From positions 744,001 through 808,000 of the forward strand of contig CAJXLB010000001.1 in the NCBI GenBank assembly GCA_913055905.1: a stretch of DNA of 64,000 nt, written 5' to 3'. Within the stretch, counting starts at the first letter, position 1. Every line of letters begins with the position of its first letter. Below are positions 8,015 to 16,953 of this stretch, piece after piece. Source of the DNA: an uncultured Winogradskyella sp. (GTDB lineage: Bacteria > Bacteroidota > Bacteroidia > Flavobacteriales > Flavobacteriaceae). The position numbers and the translations under genes were made by a program. The notes under the pieces were generated by a model. That model saw only the letters and a program-made list of their open reading frames with translations, did no database searches and was not told where the DNA came from.

Positions 8015-10294
8015 ATGCTCTATTCTATTATTCAAATTATTGCGTTTCAGGCCTTGTTCTTATTGGTTTACGATTTGTTTTTGAGAAAGGAGACTTTTTT
8101 CAATTACAACAGGGCCTACTTATTAATTACCTCACTACTGTCTTTAGCGCTTCCATTTATAAAATTTAAAAAATTAAAGGATCTGACCACTCAGAACCTG
8201 GTGATTCATTTGCCCGAAGTTTTTATTGGCGAAAAAACCCTTAGAGCGCAACATATACAAATGGCAGAGCAGACAGGCGTGGTTTTAGAGCAGCCCTCCA
8301 TTCCAATATGGCAAATTAGTATCGGTATTGGCATGCTGATCACTTTAGTGATCTTTGTTGTCAAAATCTTGAAGTTGTATCGGCTAAAAGCTACGAACCC
8401 CAAGCTTCGAAAAGGGAACGTGCTTATCGTTAAGCTTTTAAAAAGTAGTGCTGCGTTTTCATTTTTTAATACCATTTTCCTTGGAGAGCGAATACCTAAG
8501 GAGGAGCGTCCGACTATTTATAAACATGAGTTAATCCATATTAAGGAATGGCATAGTTTGGATTTAGTGTATTTTGAAGTTTTACGCATCGTGTTATGGT
8601 TCAATCCCGTTGTATATCTATACCAAAACAGAATTAAAGAGCTCCACGAATATATTGCTGATGCCAAAGCTGTGAAGCAAGATGATAAATCAAATTACTA
8701 TCAGACTTTACTCAATCAAATATTCGAAGTTAATAATACCTCGTTTGTCAATACTTTTTTTAAAACATCATTAATCAAAAGACGAATCGCTATGTTACAA
8801 AAATCTAAATCCAAACAATATCGTGTATTAAAGTATGGACTGCTCATTCCGCTAGTTTTAGCAATGCTGGTCTATACGTCCGCTGAGGTTAGGGCACTTC
8901 AGGGAGTGGAGGTAACCCAACAAAAATCTCAAGAACCGAGTGAGGAAGAATTGATAAAAAAATATTATGATGAAATGATGGCTATGGAAAAGAAAGGCGC
9001 CAGTTTTATGGAGATTTCTGCTCATGCAGGTTTTGGTAAGTATAAACCTGAAAAGTATATCCTTTCCAAAGAAGAATTTTTAAAGTCTAAAGCCTACATG
9101 CGCTACCTAGCTGACGGTATGATAAAGCGTAAGTCTGAAAAAGGAACTTTAGAGAATCAGGACTTTGATACAGCAGAGCTTATGAAGCAAAAGGGAAAAA
9201 GTTATGCAGAATATCGCTCTTGGAAAAAGACGAACGAAGCTAAGGATCTTTGGGAAGCAAGCATTAAAGATGGTGAGCGCAAACTATTTGTAGAAGATAT
9301 GCAGAATAAAACTGAAGAGGAACAGAATCGATATGATGCTTTATTGAATCAATTGGAAACCGACGAATCGGTTGAAAAAGTAATAATAACGGATGGAAAA
9401 AGTTTATTAATTCTCTACCCAACCCAGAAAGATGAACTGCACGAAATAAACATACCTGCAGAAACTTCCGTTGAAGTCCCTTTTTCAGTTATAGACGAAG
9501 TACCAACTCTTAAAGGTTGCGATGAATTGGCAACCAATGAAGAACGCAAGAAATGTATGAGTGATTTTATAGCAAAACATATTAATAAGAACTTTAATAT
9601 TGGGTTGGCAGATTCACTTGGTATTACAGGGAGGCAGCGTATTTTCGTTAACTTTAAAATAGATAGGCAGGGCTTAATACAGGATATAAAAGCCAGAGCA
9701 TCGCATTCAGAATTGGAAACCGAGGCTATACGTGTTATCAAAACACTACCTCAATTTATTCCAGGAAAGCATAAAGGAGAGACCGTTATTGTCCCATACT
9801 CCTTACCAATTGTGTTTCAAACCAAGGCAAAGCAGAAGGGTTCTCTATCACCTAAAGACAATAATCCCAGAGATTCCATAAGAAAATCAGTTCTTCAGAA
9901 AGAAGGCTATTATTCCGCTTATCAAAACCAAGCAACTGTATTTAGTGAAGTTGATGTTGCACCAATCTATGAAGATTGTAAATCTGTTACTGATGAAGTA
10001 GAGCGAAGACGTTGTACAAGTATTGCGGTTTCAGAATTTGTGAATGCAAATTTTAATCTAGATGTAGCAAAGTCTTTAGATTTAAACGGAGAGACCCAAA
10101 GAGTGTTTACTAAGTTTATTATAGATACCTCAGGCAAGGTAAAGGCTATTAATGTGAGGGCAAAGCACCCTGAATTAAAGAAAGAAGCTATTAGGGTTTT
10201 AAACCTTTTACCTCAGTTTGTCCCTGGAGAACAAAATGGTAACCCCGTAAACGTAGCATATAGCTTACCAATTAATTTTACCCTTAAGAAGTAG
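8015..10294 (+). CDS. M56 (BlaR1-type) membrane protease with two TonB-like C-terminal modules
   Basis: 759 residues. The N-terminal part has four transmembrane helices (about 1-20, 30-50, 98-120, 270-292) and an M56 zinc-protease site HELIH (171-175). The periplasmic region carries two repeats of a TonB C-terminal-like fold: roughly 495-605 (NFKIDRQGLIQDI... LPQFIPGKH... VPYSLPIVF) and 648-759 (KFIIDTSGKVKAI... LPQFVPGEQ... VAYSLPINF). Each is preceded by a CX11C pair (C502/C514 and C655/C667). By analogy with BlaR1/MecR1 it should sense an envelope signal and cleave the BlaI-type repressor. The ligand is unknown; no penicillin-binding domain is visible. Confidence 0.9.
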   Translation: MLYSIIQIIAFQALFLLVYDLFLRKETFFNYNRAYLLITSLLSLALPFIKFKKLKDLTTQNLVIHLPEVFIGEKTLRAQHIQMAEQTGVVLEQPSIPIWQISIGIGMLITLVIFVVKILKLYRLKATNPKLRKGNVLIVKLLKSSAAFSFFNTIFLGERIPKEERPTIYKHELIHIKEWHSLDLVYFEVLRIVLWFNPVVYLYQNRIKELHEYIADAKAVKQDDKSNYYQTLLNQIFEVNNTSFVNTFFKTSLIKRRIAMLQKSKSKQYRVLKYGLLIPLVLAMLVYTSAEVRALQGVEVTQQKSQEPSEEELIKKYYDEMMAMEKKGASFMEISAHAGFGKYKPEKYILSKEEFLKSKAYMRYLADGMIKRKSEKGTLENQDFDTAELMKQKGKSYAEYRSWKKTNEAKDLWEASIKDGERKLFVEDMQNKTEEEQNRYDALLNQLETDESVEKVIITDGKSLLILYPTQKDELHEINIPAETSVEVPFSVIDEVPTLKGCDELATNEERKKCMSDFIAKHINKNFNIGLADSLGITGRQRIFVNFKIDRQGLIQDIKARASHSELETEAIRVIKTLPQFIPGKHKGETVIVPYSLPIVFQTKAKQKGSLSPKDNNPRDSIRKSVLQKEGYYSAYQNQATVFSEVDVAPIYEDCKSVTDEVERRRCTSIAVSEFVNANFNLDVAKSLDLNGETQRVFTKFIIDTSGKVKAINVRAKHPELKKEAIRVLNLLPQFVPGEQNGNPVNVAYSLPINFTLKK

Positions 10295-10299
10295 AAACC

Positions 10300-11445
10300 T
10301 TGAACAAACCCATTAATACCATTATTTATTTTTTGGTTTTCCTCCTCATTCATTATGGTCTTAACGGACAAGAGGGCATCGAAAAAGCTGATGAATTATA
10401 TGCACTTGGAAACTATTCTAAAGCTATTGAACATTATAAAGCTTTGGATAAGGTTGAGAAAGTTTATGATAAAATCGCTAAAGCTTACGTTGCCATTGGT
10501 AATTATGGAGAAGCCTTAAACTATTATAAAAAAGCTATCGAGGCTAATTCAAACAATAGTCTATTGCAATATGAATATGCCAAGCTATTGAAGCGTACCA
10601 AAAACTATGATGAATCCAAACAAATACTGCTCAATCTTATTGCGGCAGATAGTCTTAACCCTAACTTTCATTATGAATTAGGTTTAATTTTGGAAAGGCA
10701 GAGCGATACGCTAGCAATCGAAGCATTTAACAAAACTTATACCTTAGACCCATCACATCAAAAAGCTATTTTTAAAATCGCAAAAAATCGAATTATAAAA
10801 GGGAAATACAAAGACGCTCATGGACTAATTGATAAAGGCCTAAAATCGTATCCAGACAATATTGAGCTAATGAGTTTAAAGGCGCAAGCTTATTATTTTC
10901 AGGAGTATTATACACATGCGGTAGATTGGTTTAAAAAACTAATCGATAGAGGAGAGCTATCAGAATTTATCCATGAAAAATTGAGTTTGAGCTATGCACA
11001 AAACTCAGATTATGAAGATGCAATTTACCATAGAAAAGAAGCCTTAAAATACAATCCTTATGATGCTAATGCCATTTTTGTGATAGGTAGTTATTATGAG
11101 CGGCTTGGAGACTACGAAAACGCGGAAACCTATTACAGAAACTCATTGGCTATTCAAGATGTGTCCTTGTCTCATGAATATCAAAAATTGGGTATTGTTT
11201 TAAATCGCCAGAAGAAATACGATGAAGCTATTAAGGCCTTTCAAACCTCACTTAAGGAAGATCCTAGTGATATCATGACCGAGTTTTTTTTAATTAGAAC
11301 TAAGGATGAGTATTATGCAGATATCGACACAAAAATCAATCTTTACGAAAAGTTTAAGGAAAAGCATAAAGGCACCCCTTTTTCGGCTTTAGCCGATCGA
11401 CGGTTACAAGAACTCAAGAAAGAAAAATTTCTAGAGAAAAACTAG
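10300..11445 (+). CDS. Secreted/periplasmic TPR-repeat protein
   Basis: 381 residues starting at TTG 5 bp after the M56 stop codon; no ATG gives a signal peptide, whereas this start does (residues 1-23, IIYFLVFLLIHYGLNGQ). The rest is an almost continuous array of about nine TPR units (for example LYALGNYSKAIEHYKAL, AIGNYGEALNYYKKAI, RLGDYENAETYYRNSL). It is a probable protein-protein interaction scaffold in the periplasm, possibly a partner of the M56 sensor given the tight operon. No enzymatic motif is present. Confidence 0.85.
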   Translation: MNKPINTIIYFLVFLLIHYGLNGQEGIEKADELYALGNYSKAIEHYKALDKVEKVYDKIAKAYVAIGNYGEALNYYKKAIEANSNNSLLQYEYAKLLKRTKNYDESKQILLNLIAADSLNPNFHYELGLILERQSDTLAIEAFNKTYTLDPSHQKAIFKIAKNRIIKGKYKDAHGLIDKGLKSYPDNIELMSLKAQAYYFQEYYTHAVDWFKKLIDRGELSEFIHEKLSLSYAQNSDYEDAIYHRKEALKYNPYDANAIFVIGSYYERLGDYENAETYYRNSLAIQDVSLSHEYQKLGIVLNRQKKYDEAIKAFQTSLKEDPSDIMTEFFLIRTKDEYYADIDTKINLYEKFKEKHKGTPFSALADRRLQELKKEKFLEKN

Positions 11446-11486
11446 AATTTAAAAAAATTGTACTTTTCGGTTTCAGAATTTTAAAC

Positions 11487-11963
11487 ATGAGGCCTGTACG
11501 ACTTCTACTTCTCTTCCTAATTCTATCATCATGCCACTATCTTGAAAAAAAGAAAGTGCAGTCAGAGGATTTACTTAATGAAGAACTACAGACTTTTAAT
11601 TGGAACGATGTAGATATCTACCCAACGTTTGATAGTTGTGACTCTATTACTGATAAAATGGAGAGTAAGGCCTGTTTTCAACGAATCCTTCTCAATAAGG
11701 TGTCTAGCTATCTTAAAGAACAAAACATTGTGGTATCGGAAGACGTTAACGATACCGTTAAGATGCATTTGGAAATCAATAAATTGGGAGATTTAAAGGT
11801 TCAAGAAATCCATATGGCCACTGAAACGCGAACACATATTCCAGAGTTGGATAGTTTACTGCGTCAAAGTCTTGAAGAGCTTCCTAAGATATATCCAGCT
11901 ATAAAACGCAACCAACACGTCACTACGGTTTTTGAACTTCCTGTCATTGTAAGGATAAAATAA
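11487..11963 (+). CDS. Lipoprotein with a stand-alone CX11C TonB-like module
   Basis: 158 residues with a type II signal peptide (lipobox LSSC, C16). The mature region (45-158) aligns by eye with the two C-terminal modules of the M56 protein: C51/C63 in the same CX11C spacing, then HLEINKLGDLKVQEI and the ending VTTVFELPVIV. It is the last gene of the BlaI-M56-TPR operon, 41 bp after the TPR gene. It may compete with or bind the sensor's modules at the membrane; this is inference. No separate family name is known to me. Confidence 0.75.
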   Translation: MRPVRLLLLFLILSSCHYLEKKKVQSEDLLNEELQTFNWNDVDIYPTFDSCDSITDKMESKACFQRILLNKVSSYLKEQNIVVSEDVNDTVKMHLEINKLGDLKVQEIHMATETRTHIPELDSLLRQSLEELPKIYPAIKRNQHVTTVFELPVIVRIK

Positions 11964-11990
11964 GCCTAATGTCTTGGCTCTAATTGGTCT

Positions 11991-12728
11991 TTAAAAGCGA
12001 ATGGCCAGTTTTTGCATCAATCGCAATACTTCTACATAGAGCCAGATTAGAGTGGCCAACAAGCCCCAAGTTGCCAACCATTCCTTGTACTTTGGAGCCT
12101 TGTTTTTGTAGCGTTCTATATAATCAAAGTCTAAGAGCAGTGCGAATGAAGCCACAATGGCAGCCAAAATATTAAAGACAATGGCTAACCAAGACGTGCC
12201 CCAGATATAGCTTTTTATGCCAAAGAAACTTAAAATAAAAGAAATGAGATATACGACCATGATGCTAATGGTAGCTGTAATAATGACACTACGTAATTTT
12301 TTGGTAACAACAATAATGCGCAATTGGTATAGTACCAACATGACAACAAACGTAACAATGGTAACACCTATAGCCTGATACGGTAGCTCTGGAAAATTAT
12401 TATGAGCGTAAGAAGAGAATCCACCTAAGAAAATACCTTTGGCCACAACATATAAGGGCACTAAAATATGAGCCCAATTCTGTTTATAGGAAATCAATAT
12501 GCCTATGATTATAGCACCCAACATACCGCCTAGGGTGAACCAGCGCATGGACATTCCAGATTCACTTAGTTGCCATAGGTAAACCGTTATGGCAGCAATG
12601 ACAAGAATACCTACTATGGATTTTATGAAAATTCCCAACACGGTCATGGTTTGAGAAGAAGATTTACCATCCTCCCAGAAATAACCGTTAAAAGCAGGGT
12701 TAGAGGTTTTAAAATTCCGCAGGCTCAT
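11991..12728 (-). CDS. Bax inhibitor-1 / YccA family membrane protein
   Basis: 245 residues with seven predicted transmembrane helices and the YccA-like N terminus (NPAFNGYFWEDG), a pattern I recognise in the bacterial Bax inhibitor-1/YccA group. The C-terminal segment DFDYIERYKNKAPKYKEW is characteristic. E. coli YccA modulates the FtsH protease and BI-1 homologues conduct calcium; the role here is undetermined. Its start codon overlaps the stop codon of the preceding outer-membrane protein gene by one base. Confidence 0.9.
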   Translation of the reverse strand: MSLRNFKTSNPAFNGYFWEDGKSSSQTMTVLGIFIKSIVGILVIAAITVYLWQLSESGMSMRWFTLGGMLGAIIIGILISYKQNWAHILVPLYVVAKGIFLGGFSSYAHNNFPELPYQAIGVTIVTFVVMLVLYQLRIIVVTKKLRSVIITATISIMVVYLISFILSFFGIKSYIWGTSWLAIVFNILAAIVASFALLLDFDYIERYKNKAPKYKEWLATWGLLATLIWLYVEVLRLMQKLAIRF

Positions 12729-13585
12729 TACAGATTAAATTTATAGCCAATGGAAATGTCTGTTGGAAAGTTGCCTTGGTTCTCTAAGAATACAGCAAAT
12801 AATTCGCCATAAATAATCGTAAGGTAACCCTTGTTTCCAATTTTGATATCCGAGCCTAACCCAAAAATAAAGGGAATGTCAAAAGCGGTATTCGAAAGTG
12901 AAGTTTCCATACTATTGGCATCTAAAAATGTGGCGTTGGTAAAATTTAAAGTCGCAAATTTCACTTGCCCGTAAATAGAAAACGATTCACGATTAATAAC
13001 TCTATATCTATAGCCTAAGGATAACTCCGTAGCAGAATACTCGAAGTCATCTGTTTCAAAGGAATGTCTTACTTGTAAAAAGCCAGAGTGTCTTGGAAGC
13101 TTGTTCTCTTCATAGATTTCCAATTCACCACCCAATAAAGGTGCTAATGCATTATCTGGGTTTCCTACAAAAGGATTGTTGGTTACGCCTCCAGAAAATC
13201 CTAATCGCAGTCCTAACTTGCTTTTTTTGGAAACTGGTGTATATGAACTATCTACAGAAGCGTTATAGTCGTCTAGAAACTGTCTTAAACTGCCAAGTGT
13301 TAACTTTAGTTTGCTCGTATCCCATCCTGTAAGGTCACTTAAAACCGTTTTGTATTCCTCCTGAAATTTATTGGCTGCACCTCTGGTGTTTTTAAGCTCA
13401 ATCACGGTATCATCCTCTGTTTTTACAAAATACCTAAACTCATCATCTATGACATTCCAGAGTAAATCTAACTTACCTTCAATATCTTGTTTTAATTGAA
13501 ACGTCTCGGATTCGTAAGTTATGGTTTGGCCATAATGCCATTGGCTTAAAAGTGCAACTAGAAAAATTAATACGGTCTTTTTCAT
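12728..13585 (-). CDS. Putative outer-membrane protein with signal peptide
   Basis: 285 residues with a signal peptide (1-19, ending HYG-QTIT). The first ~115 residues look alpha-helical and charged. The C-terminal ~160 residues alternate hydrophobic and polar positions, with turns and a final strand ending in F-x-L (IGYKFNL), as in an outer-membrane beta barrel. Length and ending fit the diverse Bacteroidota outer-membrane beta-barrel families. Function unknown. One-base overlap with the Bax inhibitor-like gene suggests a two-gene operon. Confidence 0.65.
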   Translation of the reverse strand: MKKTVLIFLVALLSQWHYGQTITYESETFQLKQDIEGKLDLLWNVIDDEFRYFVKTEDDTVIELKNTRGAANKFQEEYKTVLSDLTGWDTSKLKLTLGSLRQFLDDYNASVDSSYTPVSKKSKLGLRLGFSGGVTNNPFVGNPDNALAPLLGGELEIYEENKLPRHSGFLQVRHSFETDDFEYSATELSLGYRYRVINRESFSIYGQVKFATLNFTNATFLDANSMETSLSNTAFDIPFIFGLGSDIKIGNKGYLTIIYGELFAVFLENQGNFPTDISIGYKFNL

Positions 13586-13633
13586 TTATTCTAATGGATA
13601 GTTATAGTAAATCTACCAAAATTATTTAATTGT

Positions 13634-14770
13634 TTAGTACTTATAGCTTCGGCCTTTCCAATTGAAGGCTGCAAACAAGGACAAAAAGACTATGTAAACA
13701 CTAAAAAAAGGATAGATAAGGCTTGCAATTGGATACGATACCAAGAGCTCTTCTTGTTTAAAAAACCTACTAGCTTTAAAAAGTAATAGAAAATCAATGC
13801 TGAATTTTAGGATGAACAGAAGTACACCTGTTCTTGGGTTAACTGTACTTAAAACAGCCAATGGAATGAGCAAAACACAAGATAAATTGGCCAAAAATAC
13901 AATTAGCCCAACAAGCTTTGTAAAATTGTTAGAGGTCTTACTTGTTTTCGAAGCCCATCTGAGTCGTTGTTGGATAAGATGTTTTAAACTTTCTTCTGGG
14001 CCAGTGCCAACAATACATTTGTCGTTTTTTAAATAGCCGACACTTTTTTTATTATGACCTAGAAACTTTTCTAACAAGAAGACATCGTCTCCACTAGCAA
14101 TATGGTTATTTCCGTTGTAACCGTTTAAAGATTCAAATTCATGCTTAAGATAAGCCATATTGGCGCCATTACTTAGGAAAGGACGTTTTATACCAAAGCC
14201 ACCAATCGTAACACCTTGTAAACTGAGAAAATCCAAGCCCTGAAACCTTTGAAAGAACGATGAGATGTTTTTAATTGAAACCGGACCTATAACACAATGC
14301 ACCTCATGTGATTGAATATACTCGTCATAGGTATCTAGCCAATATTTAGGCACTATACAGTCAGCGTCTGTCGTAATGATCCAATCGTATTTGGCTTGGG
14401 AAATGGCCGTCGTAATGGCATCTTTTTTTGGGGATTTTGACACCCTAACGTTTTTAGTGATACGTATTTGAAAATTGGATGTTGCATTAGATTTTAGCAC
14501 CTTTTGAATGACTTCCAGCGATTTGTCTTCGGAATCGTCGTCAACCAAAATGACCTCGAAGAGGCTTTTTGGGTAATTGAGGTTCATCAATGATTTCAAC
14601 AAAGTATCTAGGTGGTTTTGTTCATTTCTAAATGGGATAATAATGCTGAATGCCGTTTTAGGTACCTTGTCGCTGAGGTTAAACGCTGTAATCTTATCAA
14701 AGCCATTGGACAGCATACCAATTAGTGCTAGATAGATTAAAATGATTATGAGAATAACGGTAGAAATCAT
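13634..14770 (-). CDS. Membrane-bound glycosyltransferase family 2
   Basis: 378 residues. An N-terminal transmembrane helix (1-20) is followed by a GT2 (GT-A) catalytic domain: IIIPFRNE (43-50), VDDDSED (76-82), the metal-binding DAD (135-137), GDD (227-229) and the QQRLRW motif (267-272) found in processive synthases. Three or four transmembrane helices follow (285-375). The donor and acceptor sugars are unknown. Its ATG overlaps the stop of the YbhN-like gene (ATGA), and GT2 plus LPG-synthase-like membrane proteins often work together in making or flipping a lipid-linked glycan. Confidence 0.9.
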   Translation of the reverse strand: MISTVILIIILIYLALIGMLSNGFDKITAFNLSDKVPKTAFSIIIPFRNEQNHLDTLLKSLMNLNYPKSLFEVILVDDDSEDKSLEVIQKVLKSNATSNFQIRITKNVRVSKSPKKDAITTAISQAKYDWIITTDADCIVPKYWLDTYDEYIQSHEVHCVIGPVSIKNISSFFQRFQGLDFLSLQGVTIGGFGIKRPFLSNGANMAYLKHEFESLNGYNGNNHIASGDDVFLLEKFLGHNKKSVGYLKNDKCIVGTGPEESLKHLIQQRLRWASKTSKTSNNFTKLVGLIVFLANLSCVLLIPLAVLSTVNPRTGVLLFILKFSIDFLLLFKASRFFKQEELLVSYPIASLIYPFFSVYIVFLSLFAAFNWKGRSYKY

Positions 14771-15735
14771 TGATGTGCTTCGGGTAACTTAAAGTTTAAA
14801 ACATAGTAACTGCCAAAAATACTAGGGATAGCAAAATTTAAAAGCCACATTATCGTAGTTATTGATAAAATGGTAAGCTCATTGACTCCTACGTAAGAAA
14901 ACAGAAAAAGCGCAATGCTCCCTTTTATGACCACATCAAAAAGAGAAATGGTTGGCACTATCGAAGCTAGTAGATACATGGTACTTATGACTACCATAGC
15001 ATTGAGATATGCGACTTCGACACCAAATAGAAGCAGTAAATAATAAAATTGGAATGAAAACACAAGGTAACGACCAATGGAGAATGCTAACGTTTTTAAA
15101 TGGTAAGAGAAAGATAGATCTTTAAAAAAAGCCGTTATTTGTTTAAGTCCGAAACCCCTTATTTGAATAGCCTTTGTTTTTCTTCCTATGAGAAAAAAGG
15201 CTCCAATCATCACCAAAATAAGAACGACGCGACCTAATTTATAATAGTCAATATCTACTGTATAGCGAGAAATAAAAATGATTAAACCAACAGCTCCAAA
15301 AAGAATAGTCGCACTCATTTGAGATATATTGCCAAGGAGGTTCAGTAGCACAATTTTCTTGCGTAAGGCTTTAGGGTAGTAGACAGCCTTCGCGCCGTAA
15401 TCACCAATACGATTGGGTGTGATCAATGCTGCTGTTTGTCCTCCGAGACTCTGTTCCAAGGCATTGGTAAAGCGTATGGATTGTATAGGTTTTACTATAT
15501 ATTGCCATTTGAGGGTTTCCAATATCCAGTTAACGGCCGAAAGAAAAATGAGTATACCAACCGTTTTAAGCGTTAATGACTTTTGTGCTTTAACAAAGTC
15601 TATGAATTCCCGGAGATCTAAGCCTTCATTATCTGAGATTTTGGAATAAATGAAGTATAATGCTCCAGCTACTATACTTAATTTAATGAGTACAATAAAG
15701 AATTGCTTAGTTTTGTATGGTACCTCATATGGCAT
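14767..15735 (-). CDS. YbhN/UPF0104 (LPG synthase TM-like) membrane protein
   Basis: 322 residues with about eight transmembrane helices and the family signatures: GGQTAALITPNRIGDYGAKAVYYP (residues ~107-130, the PxR(I/V)GE-type loop) and IVPTISLFDVVIKGS (~260-275). Relatives act as putative flippases or lysyl-phosphatidylglycerol synthase membrane domains. It is co-translated with the GT2 gene. Its 5' end lies only 26 bp from the divergent outer-membrane protein gene, whose promoter appears to lie inside this coding sequence. Confidence 0.88.
   Translation of the reverse strand: MPYEVPYKTKQFFIVLIKLSIVAGALYFIYSKISDNEGLDLREFIDFVKAQKSLTLKTVGILIFLSAVNWILETLKWQYIVKPIQSIRFTNALEQSLGGQTAALITPNRIGDYGAKAVYYPKALRKKIVLLNLLGNISQMSATILFGAVGLIIFISRYTVDIDYYKLGRVVLILVMIGAFFLIGRKTKAIQIRGFGLKQITAFFKDLSFSYHLKTLAFSIGRYLVFSFQFYYLLLLFGVEVAYLNAMVVISTMYLLASIVPTISLFDVVIKGSIALFLFSYVGVNELTILSITTIMWLLNFAIPSIFGSYYVLNFKLPEAHQ
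15708..15715 (+). promoter_or_regulatory. -7 box for the outer-membrane protein gene
   Basis: TAGTTTTG matches TAnnTTTG and lies 46 bp before the chosen ATG at 15762, inside the 5' coding end of the divergent YbhN-like gene. No clear TTTG -33 box was found. Confidence 0.45.
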
Positions 15736-15761
15736 GTGGCAAAATAAATATTAACGCAAAG

Positions 15762-16397
15762 ATGCTCCAATTTTTTAGATTTTCCTTTATTCTGCTGTTG
15801 GTTATGTCTTGGTCTTATGCAAATGCTCAATTCAAGCAGACCAGTAAATGGAAAGCCTTAGTGGCTCTAGGATTTAATTATCCAACTACAGATGGGTTTG
15901 TCGATGGTACCTTTGCCCAGCCCATAAATTTTCCAACCGTGAATCTTGGAATTCAGCATATGTTTAAAAAGGAATATGGCGTAAAGTTGGATTATGGGTT
16001 TAATAGATTTAAAAATGATAATGATTCTCCGGAATTTAAGGTAAATTATTCTCGGGTTAATGTGCAGTTTGTTTTTGACCCTACGGATTATTTAGGTATT
16101 ATACCTAGACGAATGCGAACCATTTTGCACGCAGGTCCAGGCTTTTCTTTTACGAGTCCTTTGGGAAATCTTGGCGATAATAAGCAATCGTATCTAAATG
16201 TATTGGGTGGTCTAGAGCTGCATTATGCCATTAACGAAAAAGTTTCCATTTTTACGGACATAGCTTATATATACGGATTAACTTCTTTGGAAGACTACAA
16301 CCCACCTTTAGATGGCTTGGGAGCCTTTAACGGAAGTGTTTTCAATGTAACTTTGGGCTTGGCCATTTCTTTAAGTGGTTGTCAATATTGCGATTAG
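15762..16397 (+). CDS. Outer-membrane beta-barrel protein
   Basis: 211 residues from ATG 15762; the frame is open 15 codons further upstream, but only this start places the signal peptide at the N terminus (MLQFFRFSFILLLVMSWSYA, cleavage near ANAQ). The mature protein shows amphipathic strands with tight turns (KWKALVALGFNYPTTDG, VNLGIQHMFKKEYGVKLDYG, LHYAINEKVSIFTDIAYIYG) of the OmpA/OprF-like small barrel sort. A short Cys-containing C terminus (SGCQYCD) is odd for a barrel. The function is unknown. The gene ends one base before the ruvC start. Confidence 0.75.
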   Translation: MLQFFRFSFILLLVMSWSYANAQFKQTSKWKALVALGFNYPTTDGFVDGTFAQPINFPTVNLGIQHMFKKEYGVKLDYGFNRFKNDNDSPEFKVNYSRVNVQFVFDPTDYLGIIPRRMRTILHAGPGFSFTSPLGNLGDNKQSYLNVLGGLELHYAINEKVSIFTDIAYIYGLTSLEDYNPPLDGLGAFNGSVFNVTLGLAISLSGCQYCD

Positions 16398-16398
16398 A

Positions 16399-16953
16399 AT
16401 GAGTAAAGAGAAGATTATTTTAGGGATAGATCCTGGAACAACCATAATGGGTTTTGGGCTTATAAAAATTGTTGGGAAACAGATGCAGTTTATGCAGTTA
16501 AATGAACTTCAATTAAAAAAATACGATGACCATTACTTAAAATTGAAACTTATTTTTGAACGTACCGTAGAGCTTATAGACACCTACCACCCGGATGAGA
16601 TAGCTATCGAGGCTCCTTTTTTTGGCAAGAACGTACAGAGTATGTTAAAATTGGGTAGAGCGCAGGGTGTGGCCATGGCAGCAGGGCTTTCAAGGGAAGT
16701 CCCAATTACGGAGTATTCCCCAAAAAAGATAAAAATGGCCATCACCGGAAATGGCAATGCGAGTAAAGAACAGGTCGCCAAAATGCTGCAGAGCGTACTT
16801 CAATTAAAGGAATTACCAAAGAATTTAGATTCCACAGATGGATTGGCCGCAGCGGTTTGCCACTTCTATAATCAAGGAAAGGTTAACGTGGGAAAAAGCT
16901 ATACAGGTTGGGCTGCTTTTGTAAAGCAAAATGAAGCCAGAATAAAGAAATAA
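16399..16953 (+). CDS. ruvC: Crossover junction endodeoxyribonuclease RuvC
   Basis: 184 residues from ATG 16399. It carries the RuvC nuclease acid residues: D11 (LGIDPGT), E71 (IAIEAPFFGKN) and D144/D147 in LDSTDGLAAAVCH. It resolves Holliday junctions with RuvAB during homologous recombination. Upstream in-frame starts would overlap the barrel gene and were not chosen. It shares one base with the hemW start codon, so the genes are probably co-transcribed. Confidence 0.95.
   Translation: MSKEKIILGIDPGTTIMGFGLIKIVGKQMQFMQLNELQLKKYDDHYLKLKLIFERTVELIDTYHPDEIAIEAPFFGKNVQSMLKLGRAQGVAMAAGLSREVPITEYSPKKIKMAITGNGNASKEQVAKMLQSVLQLKELPKNLDSTDGLAAAVCHFYNQGKVNVGKSYTGWAAFVKQNEARIKK

Noticed and set aside
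8015-10294. M56 protein as a beta-lactam sensor BlaR1
   Set aside because: It has the M56 protease but the C-terminal region is two TonB-like modules, not a penicillin-binding domain, and no beta-lactamase gene is near.
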